Shown here piece by piece: positions 1-5,099 of a stretch of DNA of 5,100 bases. The DNA lies in the NCBI GenBank assembly GCA_041689775.1, contig JBDNFP010000260.1, positions 1 to 5,100 of the forward strand, in the 5' to 3' direction. The position numbers and the translations under genes are program-made. Under the pieces are notes generated by a model that searched no databases, was not told where the DNA came from, and saw only the letters and a list, made by a program, of their open reading frames with translations. Position 1 is the stretch's first letter. Every line of letters starts with the position of its first letter. The DNA is from JBDNFP01 sp041689775 (GTDB taxonomy: Bacteria; Bacteroidota; Bacteroidia; Cytophagales; Spirosomataceae).

Positions 1-3
1 TCC

Positions 4-67
4 AAAAGCGATGCGAAGATGTCTTGTTGGTTTTTCACTCTCTCCAAACAAGATTTCCATCGCTTTT
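4..67 (-). terminator. Long inverted repeat after the AlbA_2 gene, possible terminator
   Basis: AAAAGCGATG at 4-13 is perfectly complementary to CATCGCTTTT at 58-67. Inside this stem further pairs form: GAA 15-17 with TTC 55-57, TCTTG 22-26 with CAAGA 49-53, and TTGG 27-30 with CCAA 44-47. On the minus-strand transcript the hairpin begins within the AlbA_2 stop codon and ends in a run of four U residues. That would suit an operon end, although the U run is short and the stem is interrupted. An ATG at 58-60 opens a frame to the window edge (MEILFGESEKPTRHLRIAFG), but it lies inside the stem and matches nothing I recognise. Confidence 0.35.
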
Positions 68-1316
68 ATTCATTTTGTCCAGTTTTCAGACCTTTATTTA
101 TACCATCATTTATACCATCACCTACAACATCATTACTATCTTTTTTTGCAGGTAGTGATTTAGGACCATAGAAAGTAAGTGTTACTCCATCAGTCTTATC
201 TTTCCATTCAGGATCTTTTAGTCCTGCTTCTCTACACTCTTCAACTAATTTAACTGTACCTCTTCCAAGTGTATCAATTAACCCTCTTAAAAAAACGATA
301 TGTGCAATATCAGGATTTACAGGATGAGAACGATGACTCTTCTTTAACTGACTAGGTTTCAATCCATCAGGAAGATGTCCGCTATTGGAAATGACAAACC
401 TATCGGGATAGATGCTGATAGCTACACTACTGGAAGGGCTGCTGTAATCCCTGTGCATCAGGGCATTGATAACACCTTCCTGCAATGCCTTCTCAGGAAA
501 CCTGAAATCAGATCTCTTCCAGCGGTTGGAGTCGAATATACTTCGCATGCCTAAATTACCGATGTAGCGTTCTAATCTATCATGAATAGAAAACAGGTTA
601 CCTTCCAAAACCTCATCCCTGAGTAACGCATTATCGGTCTTCCCTTCGCTGTATTCGGTTAACCGGACTCTTACCTGAGGGAGAAAACGGAACGGGTTCT
701 TGGCAAACAGTACAATACAGGCGTTTGTGAACGACCCGTTTTGGAACAACCCATAATGAGATAGAAAACCCATGTCATCATTATGCTCAAAATTGCTACG
801 ATGATTTTGCAGAGAATCTAGCCTGGTTTCCGTAATCAATTTTTGGTCTAAATCGTCTATCTCTACACCCAAGGCAGGCTGGCGTTCCCAATGTCGTTCG
901 GATTTCTGACGAACCTGAATGAGTTCCGATATTTGGTTTGAGGTAGCTTTTACAGTTTTAGACCCGTGTCGGTAGTAAATGCTTCCATCAAAAATATAGG
1001 GTTGCCTAGATCCTCCGTACACTTTGGCCAACAGAATATCTTTCCCTCCGTCCGATTCAATGCTGATTGTAACGGGAGCCTCGGGTACAATGGCAGAAAG
1101 AAGGTAGGTACTGAGCTCTTCCTTGACTTTGACAGCGTCAGTCACACCGACAGGTTTACCACTATCGTTCACTCCAATAATCACGCGACCGCCTTTTCCA
1201 TTCAAAAAGCTGCATAGCACTTTGGCAACCTCATCGTGACGGACAGTTTCTTTAAACTCAAGCCATTCATTTTCCTCCTGTCCCAACAGAGCCTCTAAAA
1301 AATCTTTGTCTTTCAT
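66..1316 (-). CDS. AlbA_2 (Schlafen-type) domain protein with GHKL-like ATP-binding C-terminal region
   Basis: This intact 416-residue protein has an N-terminal AlbA_2 domain, a putative nucleic-acid-binding module related to Schlafen: E17 and E20-F-K in NEWLEFKE, then SFLNGKGGRVIIGVNDSG at 36-53 and GSIYYRHGSKT at 111-121. The C-terminal half matches the putative ATP-dependent helicase/ATPase C-terminal (HATPase_c_4) family: ALQEGVINALMHRDYS (277-292, with N284 and HRD 288-290), FVISNSGHLP (307-316) and LGRGT (350-354). Such proteins are common beside type I R-M genes and in phage-defence regions; their biochemical job is unsettled. ATG 1316 lies five bases after the DUF4062 stop, suggesting one transcript and possible translational coupling. 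The tail GDGINDGINKGLKTGQNE contains a short repeat, and many relatives continue into a winged helix that is missing here, so the end may be trimmed. There is no internal stop, unlike the three genes upstream. Confidence 0.9.
   Translation of the reverse strand: MKDKDFLEALLGQEENEWLEFKETVRHDEVAKVLCSFLNGKGGRVIIGVNDSGKPVGVTDAVKVKEELSTYLLSAIVPEAPVTISIESDGGKDILLAKVYGGSRQPYIFDGSIYYRHGSKTVKATSNQISELIQVRQKSERHWERQPALGVEIDDLDQKLITETRLDSLQNHRSNFEHNDDMGFLSHYGLFQNGSFTNACIVLFAKNPFRFLPQVRVRLTEYSEGKTDNALLRDEVLEGNLFSIHDRLERYIGNLGMRSIFDSNRWKRSDFRFPEKALQEGVINALMHRDYSSPSSSVAISIYPDRFVISNSGHLPDGLKPSQLKKSHRSHPVNPDIAHIVFLRGLIDTLGRGTVKLVEECREAGLKDPEWKDKTDGVTLTFYGPKSLPAKKDSNDVVGDGINDGINKGLKTGQNE
97..132. repeat. 12-bp tandem repeat in the C-terminal tail of the AlbA_2 gene
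   Basis: TTTATACCATCA occurs twice in a row (97-108 and 109-120), followed by a degenerate third copy, CCTACAACATCA (121-132). Because the unit is a multiple of three it encodes a repeated (D)GIN(D/K)-type tail and can change in copy number without breaking the frame. Confidence 0.7.
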
Positions 1317-1321
1317 AAAAC

Positions 1322-1927
1322 TTACACTTTCATTTCTTCGACAATCTTTCTGATGATACTAATGTCCTTAAATTGGAATCGTATAAAATACATGCCTTCC
1401 AAAGCGAACTTGAAATAAGGCTGCACCCAATGACCCTTTCTGTCTGAAATACTTACGTGACTCATCACTACATAATTGTACATCTCAACAACGCGCAAGT
1501 CATCGAAAATTGGCCCCTTATCGAGTTTGAAATCTGTATTTTTGGTACCATCCGTGTTTAAGACGTACAGCTTTCTGAGTAGCTGCCTGAGCAAATCAAT
1601 GTCTCAATGGGCTAAAAACCAGCGTGGCTTGTTCAGATCAACGGCTTCCTTCATTTCACAATGTGTGATAGATTTATCCCCAATTATGCCCGTGCCATAA
1701 GAAGGTCTCAGGATGCCCAGAAATAGATCACAGTTCTTTACCGCCTCAAGGCAGTTTTCCAGGTTGGATTTAAGCGGACTGGCAGGTATAGTTCCTTTGT
1801 GTGAACACCAAACCTCATATCCAAAACCTTGCAAAACAGAGCATATTTGCTCTATCTGGTCTTCAAAGCCATGCACTGTCGAAGCAATCATTATGCGTAG
1901 CGTGGGTTCAGGTGCCTTTTTACTCAT
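1322..1927 (-). pseudogene. DUF4062 protein split by one in-frame TGA
   Basis: The two halves form one DUF4062-type protein of about 200 codons. The N-terminal half has RIMIASTVHGFEDQIEQIC (residues 11-29), SNLENCLEAVKNCDLFLGI (54-72), RPSYGTGI and SITHCEM. After TGA at codon 108 the same frame continues with DIDLLRQLLRKLYVLNTDG, IFDDLRVVEMYNYVV and RKGHWVQPYF. From memory, close relatives of both halves occur as single proteins encoded in type I R-M loci between hsdS and an AlbA_2 protein. The strand/helix pattern suggests a TIR-like or nucleoside-hydrolase-like Rossmann fold, but no activity can be assigned. It starts 32 bases after the hsdS stop and ends five bases before the next gene, so it is probably co-transcribed with both. 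The ATG at 1927 has only a weak ribosome site. The first 107 residues might still be made alone. Confidence 0.75.
1604..1606 (-). other. In-frame TGA in the DUF4062 gene
   Basis: The frame reads PRWFLAH, stop, DIDLLRQLLRKLYV. Relatives carry a residue such as arginine here (H-R-D), so a single C-to-T change from CGA would explain the TGA. No frame change occurs. Confidence 0.8.
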
Positions 1928-2256
1928 GATGCTTTAAATCAAACTTTTCAATTCTGCTTTTATATCAACTTCAACTGTTCCCCAACCTCGAATACTTTTT
2001 CCACCTTCGCCTTCTTTACTTTTTTCGTTTTCACGGATTTGATCTTGACTTGTAACTGCCGCTCGGCCCGGATGCGCTCCAATAGCACCGAAGCAGGTTC
2101 ATCGTTGGGGTCTTGCGGGGCGAGGGTACCCTCAAAGGCTTTTTTAAGAATACTCTGCCGTAACGCCTCGGCCTGTTGCAGGCTTTGCCTGATCGTTTCC
2201 TCAATTTTGTCGCATACCGATAGGCGGCTTTCTATTTCGGCGACGATTTCGTTTTG

Positions 2257-2259
2257 TTA
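2257..2259 (-). other. In-frame TAA before the last conserved spacer of hsdS
   Basis: The frame reads LPLPLPNSLR, stop, QNEIVAEIESRL. Relatives have (A/R)EQ at this place, so the TAA most simply replaces a GAA glutamate codon through one G-to-T change. The remaining 98 codons down to TAA 1960-1962 keep HsdS-like sequence without another lesion. Confidence 0.85.
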
Positions 2260-2654
2260 TCTGAGCGAATTAGGTAGTGGTAAGGGTAGGTTGGAGAGAA
2301 CCGTGATGTTTATCGACGCTAGATTAGTAGTTTGTTTACCATTCTTCAAGAAATACTGTTTAGCACTTTGAGTTTGGGAATAAAATGAGATATATTTTGA
2401 ATTGATTTCTTCTGAGACGGGTCTAGCTCTGAATATATGATTTTGATGAATGCAATCTTCAATTTCATCTTTCCATATTGTCCCCCGTCCTAATTTATCA
2501 CGATCTCCACCTTCCGTATATAAAATATCTCCGAAGATGAGCCTGTATTTTTCCAAATCAGTTTCTAGTACCTCAATGGTTTTTATTACTCTCAAATCAA
2601 GGTATCCATCTTGTACGTTTGCCACTCGTAAATAGGGAAGATGAATTGTTTGGG

Positions 2655-2662
2655 TTTTCTTT
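2655..2662 (-). other. Frameshift in hsdS TRD2 (net gain of one base or loss of two)
   Basis: The first frame reads DIRGGATMGRNFK and then turns into non-homologous residues. The following frame gives KTQTIHLPYLRVANVQDGYL, a conserved HsdS stretch. The switch falls in an A-rich run (AAAGAAAACCC on the minus strand). Dropping the G, or restoring two bases around it, joins the two halves, so polymerase slippage or an indel error are both plausible. Confidence 0.8.
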
Positions 2663-2747
2663 AAAATTACGTCCCATTGTTGCACCCCCACGAATGTCAC
2701 AAAACTGCTTCAGTTTCACCCATTTCCACCCCTCCGGCAATTCCCCT

Positions 2748-2764
2748 TTGTCTGAAGCAGGATT
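2748..2764. repeat. Terminal inverted repeat of the miniature element, TRD2 side
   Basis: TTGTCTGAAGCAGGATT differs from the consensus end by one base (G for T at the eighth position of GTCTGAATCAGG). It pairs with 2838-2854. Confidence 0.75.
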
Positions 2765-2837
2765 TTCAGGATTTGGGGATTTTAGGATTTTCTTTTCCGA
2801 CCTCCCCTCCTTCATCCTGTCATCCTTCAATCCACCT

Positions 2838-2854
2838 AATCCTGATTCAGACAA
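2838..2854. repeat. Terminal inverted repeat of the miniature element, spacer side
   Basis: AATCCTGATTCAGACAA is the exact reverse complement of 3487-3503, so this end is identical to one end of the GxxExxY unit. Confidence 0.8.
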
Positions 2855-3193
2855 TTTTCCCTCAAAGGCCCATTTCAGCACGGCTTGCCGGTATACTTTG
2901 AGTTGTTGTTGGGCGGTTTTGAGACTTTCGATGCCCTTGTCCAGGTTGGTGAATAGCTCTTCTATTTTGGCTACGATGCGGTGTTGTTCGGCGAGGGGAG
3001 GGAGAAGCAGATGGTAGGTTTCCAAAAACTGCTTTGGGACACGCCTTTGTCCGACTCCTCCTGTCATATTTTGCGCAGAAGTCTGGCGAGTTCTCTCTTG
3101 CACCAAGAAATAAAATAAAAATGAATTTAGAGCTGCCTGATTACACCTAAAAACATGAAACTCTGTTGAGCCAAAAGCGATTTCATTTTTTAA

Positions 3194-3196
3194 TTA
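3194..3196 (-). other. In-frame TAA in hsdS TRD1
   Basis: This stop is codon 94 of hsdS. Homologous sequence resumes immediately in the same frame (LKNEIAFGSTEFHVF), so a single codon is altered. A one-base change from GAA, AAA or CAA would account for it. A later TTG at 3106 could only restart after TRD1 has been mostly passed. Confidence 0.85.
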
Positions 3197-3486
3197 ATGT
3201 ACAACAGCTATTTTCCCATTCTCCATACATAGCGTAATTTTTGCAAAAATCACGTCTCCACCAGCCATAGGAGTATACCCTTTTTTGACCTCAGAGTATT
3301 TCCTATACTCCTCTAAATGAATAATATTGGAAACCTCTTCCACATTTTTCATTGGCAAGAAACTTATTTCCAAATCAACTTCAATAGTTTCATAAGGAAG
3401 TCTGGGATTAATGGCTGAAATCTCCTTCAAACTCACTAATTCCCAACCCTTAGGTACTTCTTTATTTTCACTCATTATGCGGTTAA

Positions 3487-3503
3487 TTGTCTGAATCAGG
3501 ATT
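3487..3503. repeat. Terminal inverted repeat, hsdS-side end of the GxxExxY unit
   Basis: TTGTCTGAATCAGGATT on the plus strand is identical over all 17 bases to the reverse complement of 2838-2854, one end of the small unit inside hsdS. It lies only 11 bases before the hsdS start codon. Confidence 0.8.
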
Positions 3504-3560
3504 TTATTAATTTTGGGATTTCAATATTTTTATTTTGCGCTGCCTTACTGTAATTTTTTC

Positions 3561-3941
3561 TCATCTGTCTTTTAATTTGGGGTGATATACTTTTTTGAAT
3601 TGGAGGCTCGTGGCTCCGAAGTTAATCAGTAAGCCAATGGGGAAATTGTAGGCTACGACATAGTTTTTAGCCTGGGCCAAATGTACATCTTCCAAATTGA
3701 TGACTGCTTTTAGCTCCACAATTACTCTATCTTCAACGATAAAATCAGCCCTGCGAACCCCCACCTGCCGGCCTTCGTAAAAGATTGTCTGCTCCTTTTC
3801 TCTTTCAAAAGAAAGCCCCGCCTGCTCCAACTCAATGGCAAGACAACGCTGATAAATGACTTCTTGAAAGCCATTCCCAAGCGTGTTATGCACCTTCATG
3901 GCACAGCCATTGATCCTATATGTAATCTCATCCAACTCCAT
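3561..3941 (-). CDS. GxxExxY protein, PD-(D/E)XK nuclease-fold family
   Basis: This 126-residue protein is the usual family length and is intact. The name motif is G24-F-Q-E27-V-I-Y30. The nuclease-fold core follows: D66 in RRADF, then E76 and K78 in VIVELKAV, and a QxxxY motif at Q90-Y94, before the typical ending GLLINFGATSLQFKKVYHP. These match the PDDEXK_3/GxxExxY family (PF13366, TIGR04256), whose substrate and role are not established as far as I know. I chose ATG 3941 because family members start at a similar MELDEITYRI; the frame is open 25 codons further up to an ATG at 4016, but that extension is low-complexity translation of the AT-rich element end. Unlike hsdR and hsdS on either side, it has no lesion. 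The surrounding inverted repeats suggest that it belongs to a mobile unit and not to the restriction system. Confidence 0.9.
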   Translation of the reverse strand: MELDEITYRINGCAMKVHNTLGNGFQEVIYQRCLAIELEQAGLSFEREKEQTIFYEGRQVGVRRADFIVEDRVIVELKAVINLEDVHLAQAKNYVVAYNFPIGLLINFGATSLQFKKVYHPKLKDR

Positions 3942-4017
3942 CGCCCAGAGGGTTAAAATCGTAAAAATGCAACATTTTAAAATCAGAATGTCGTAAAAAA
4001 ATCCTGTAAATCCCACA

Positions 4018-4034
4018 AATCTTGATTCAGACGA
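4018..4034. repeat. Terminal inverted repeat, hsdR-side end of the GxxExxY unit
   Basis: Read on the minus strand it is TCGTCTGAATCAAGATT, which matches the opposite end in 15 of 17 positions. It begins two bases after the hsdR stop codon. Confidence 0.75.
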
Positions 4035-4036
4035 TT

Positions 4037-5004
4037 TTATGCTGCCAGTGCTTCGTTTAATTCGTTAATAATCATTTCCATCTCCTCACCAAAAAGATCC
4101 CACATGCGGCCCCGGCCTCCTTGGGCGTCGAAGGGCGTGTAGTCCAGGTCATCGGTATCCACATGCACGGAAGTGGCAATCTGGTCTTTGAGCAAATATA
4201 GCCAGTCCATCTGCTCTTTCGTGAATTTGAGCGTACCAGCCTGCTTACGAAACAGCCACTGCTGGAAGTTCCGGTCCACGGTTTTGTCGTAGGGGGTCAG
4301 AGCTTCGTCAATACCCACCACCCGGCGAATAAGGGCCACCAACGCTACCATTTCATTTTTGGGTTGCCCACTTACACTTTCCAACTGCCCGTAGGCTTGC
4401 CACACCCGGTGCGGGGCCAAAGTAGGCTTATCGGCCATAATCCGCTCCACAGGGTCTTTGATCAGAGCAAAGGTTAGCTCGCGGCGTTGGTAGGGTTGGC
4501 CGTAGAAAAGTTGCAGGGCCGTGAGCTCGTCACGGTTGGTTTCTACCCAGCTCCGGAACGCCTCGATGGTTTCTTGGGCTTTAGTGGTATTATCCTTCTC
4601 CCAGCCTACGTTCGCACTTCGTCGGGGTTCAACGCGTCAATCTTCTGCTCGTGGGCCTTGCGTACATTCTCTATGTACTCGTTTACCTCACCGGTAAACA
4701 CCTTAGCGGCTTCGTTGCGTAGTTGTTCCACCCGCTCTTTTATGACAGCCTGTATCTCGTCGGGGGCTTGCCCCTGCTTCTCCGTGGCTACCTGCTGCTC
4801 TATGTCCTCAATGGTATCAGGGTTATGAGCATTGAGCAGATTCTTCACCACCTGACTGATGGAAAATCCACCCGATTTTTCGGCAAAGGTCTGCTTTTCC
4901 TTTTCGGTAATCTGCTTATCAAGCCGGGTAAGGCGATTGGCCAACGAGGTAAATAGGTCGGTAGTGTCTATAAAGAGTTGATCATGCAGCGACGGAGTCG
5001 CCAT
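4037..5004 (-). pseudogene. hsdR: Type I restriction subunit HsdR, C-terminal fragment, frameshifted
   Basis: This is the C-terminal region of a type I restriction endonuclease R subunit, which with HsdM and HsdS translocates and cuts unmodified DNA. The first piece reads SLANRLTRLDKQITEKEKQ, then SQVVKNLLNAHNPD, and ends at NPDEVRT. The second frame carries DELTALQLFYGQPYQRREL, RVWQAYGQLES, the KEQMDWLYLLKDQIATSVHVD stretch, and the family-typical ending ELNEALAA. Full HsdR of this type is around 900-1000 residues; only about 320 codons remain. The N-terminal nuclease and the DEAD-box helicase motor are absent from the window. I placed the start at ATG 5004, which has AGGA four bases upstream; an ATG at 5058 in the same frame is possible, but the residues between them do not resemble HsdR. 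A one-base deletion near 4610 breaks the frame. Either the 5' end was lost, or this is a free-standing R C-terminal protein that later decayed. Confidence 0.85.
4603..4620 (-). other. Frameshift in hsdR (net loss of one base)
   Basis: The upstream frame ends in TAG at 4606-4608 right after NPDEVRT. The homologous continuation (VGWEKDNTTKAQETIEAF and onward) lies in the frame that begins one base earlier, so adding one base in this stretch restores a continuous HsdR reading. The join falls where family members read roughly DEV, two residues, then AG(F/W). This could be a real mutation or a sequencing error. Confidence 0.8.
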
Positions 5005-5045
5005 ATGTTCCTGTTTTGAAATAGTGTTTGTTGATGTACATACCA

Positions 5046-5058
5046 ATGACATTGTCAT
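5046..5058. promoter_or_regulatory. Short perfect palindrome in the gap before the hsdR fragment
   Basis: ATGACA and TGTCAT flank a single T, giving a 13-bp palindrome centred on 5052. It lies about 42 bases upstream of the ATG at 5004, in an AT-rich stretch with no recognisable coding content. The shape fits a dimeric-regulator operator, but no regulator is visible and palindromes this short arise by chance. Confidence 0.2.
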
Positions 5059-5072
5059 GAATTTGCTCGTTT

Positions 5073-5099
5073 TTAGAAAAACATATCGTCCTGCGACTC
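5073..5099 (-). CDS. Possible C-terminal end of an upstream gene (partial)
   Basis: Read on the minus strand from the window edge, one frame gives the residues ESQDDMFF followed by TAA at 5073-5075. It could be the acidic-aromatic tail of the gene preceding the hsdR fragment, because the next 68 bases look intergenic. Eight residues cannot identify a family, and the frame may be fortuitous. The other two frames do not resemble HsdR here either. Confidence 0.2.
   Translation of the reverse strand, partial: ESQDDMFF

Larger units (their letters stand above)
2748..2854. mobile_element. 107-bp quasi-palindromic miniature element inside hsdS
   Basis: The ends (2748-2764 and 2838-2854) are inverted repeats matching at 16 of 17 positions, with the same sequence as the ends of the GxxExxY unit. 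Four GGAT boxes on the left arm (starting 2760, 2769, 2777, 2785) mirror four ATCC boxes on the right arm (ending 2842, 2833, 2825, 2817), all symmetric about 2801. It encodes no protein of its own but is read through in frame by hsdS as the linker SESGLGGLKDD to PNPENPASDK between the first spacer and TRD2. It looks like a non-autonomous relative of the GxxExxY unit. Movement is inferred. Confidence 0.6.
1960..3475 (-). pseudogene. hsdS: Type I specificity subunit HsdS, broken by two stops and a frameshift
   Basis: HsdS supplies DNA recognition for the type I methylase and endonuclease through two target-recognition domains (TRDs) joined by conserved helical spacers. TRD1 opens with VPKGWELVSLKEISAINPRL and reaches MENGKIAVVH. 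After a TAA the same frame continues with LKNEIAFGSTEFHVF and NMTGGVGQRRVPKQFL. The first spacer is LLLPPLAEQHRIVAKIEE through YRQAVLKWAFEGKLS (about codons 155-209). A 35-residue linker from the small inserted unit follows, then TRD2 from ELPEGWKWVKL. TRD2 changes frame near 2655-2662 and continues through IHLPYLRVANVQDGYLDL, FGDILYTEGGDRDKLGRG and QTTNLASINIT. A second TAA (2257-2259) precedes the last spacer, QNEIVAEIESRLSVCDKIE to KKAFEGTLAPQDPNDEPASV, and a lysine-rich tail. The length (about 505 codons) fits HsdS plus the insertion. Function is improbable as read. The start is ATG 3475, without a clear Shine-Dalgarno sequence. Confidence 0.9.
3487..4034 (-). mobile_element. Putative mobile unit carrying a GxxExxY gene, bounded by 17-bp inverted repeats
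   Basis: The unit lies between the hsdR stop codon (4037-4039) and the hsdS start (3473-3475). Its plus-strand left end is TTGTCTGAATCAGGATT at 3487-3503; its right end at 4018-4034 is the reverse complement with two mismatches. Inside each end are GGAT-type boxes: at 3499 and 3516 on the left, and with last base 4022 (AGAT), 4013 and 4004 on the right. The only gene inside is the GxxExxY protein. The same ends bound a geneless 107-bp unit inside hsdS. Direct repeats of GCATAA (minus strand; 4037-4042 and 3475-3480) lie just outside and resemble a target duplication. Mobility is inferred; no known transposase is present. Confidence 0.55.

Noticed and set aside
1..60. A next gene starting at ATG 60 (MEILFGESEKPT...) running off the window
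   Set aside because: It has no ribosome site, no family resemblance, and its start codon lies inside the stem of a long inverted repeat. Twenty codons cannot support a call.
966..1217. Plus-strand open frame of 83 codons opposite the AlbA_2 gene
   Set aside because: It lies wholly opposite the conserved AlbA_2 domain, has no recognisable motif, and is best explained as an antisense shadow.
2748..2854. CRISPR-like or simple direct-repeat array suggested by repeated GGATT motifs
   Set aside because: The boxes are 4-6 bases, spaced 8-9 bases apart and arranged as mirror-image arms, not as long repeats separated by unique spacers.
2619..3017. Plus-strand open frame of 132 codons opposite hsdS
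   Set aside because: It mirrors the conserved HsdS spacer and the miniature element. The serine/proline-rich translation matches no family I know.
1604..3196. Alternative genetic code or programmed stop readthrough to explain the in-frame stops
   Set aside because: The stops include both TAA and TGA, they occur alongside frameshifts, and the intact genes use normal stops. Ordinary decay or error is simpler.
3942..4016. N-terminal extension of the GxxExxY protein to an ATG at 4016, resembling a membrane segment
   Set aside because: The hydrophobic residues are translation of the AT-rich element end and inverted-repeat region. Family members start near MELDEI at 3941.
4487..4828. Plus-strand open frame of 113 codons opposite hsdR
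   Set aside because: It is antisense to clear HsdR C-terminal coding sequence and carries no credible domain.
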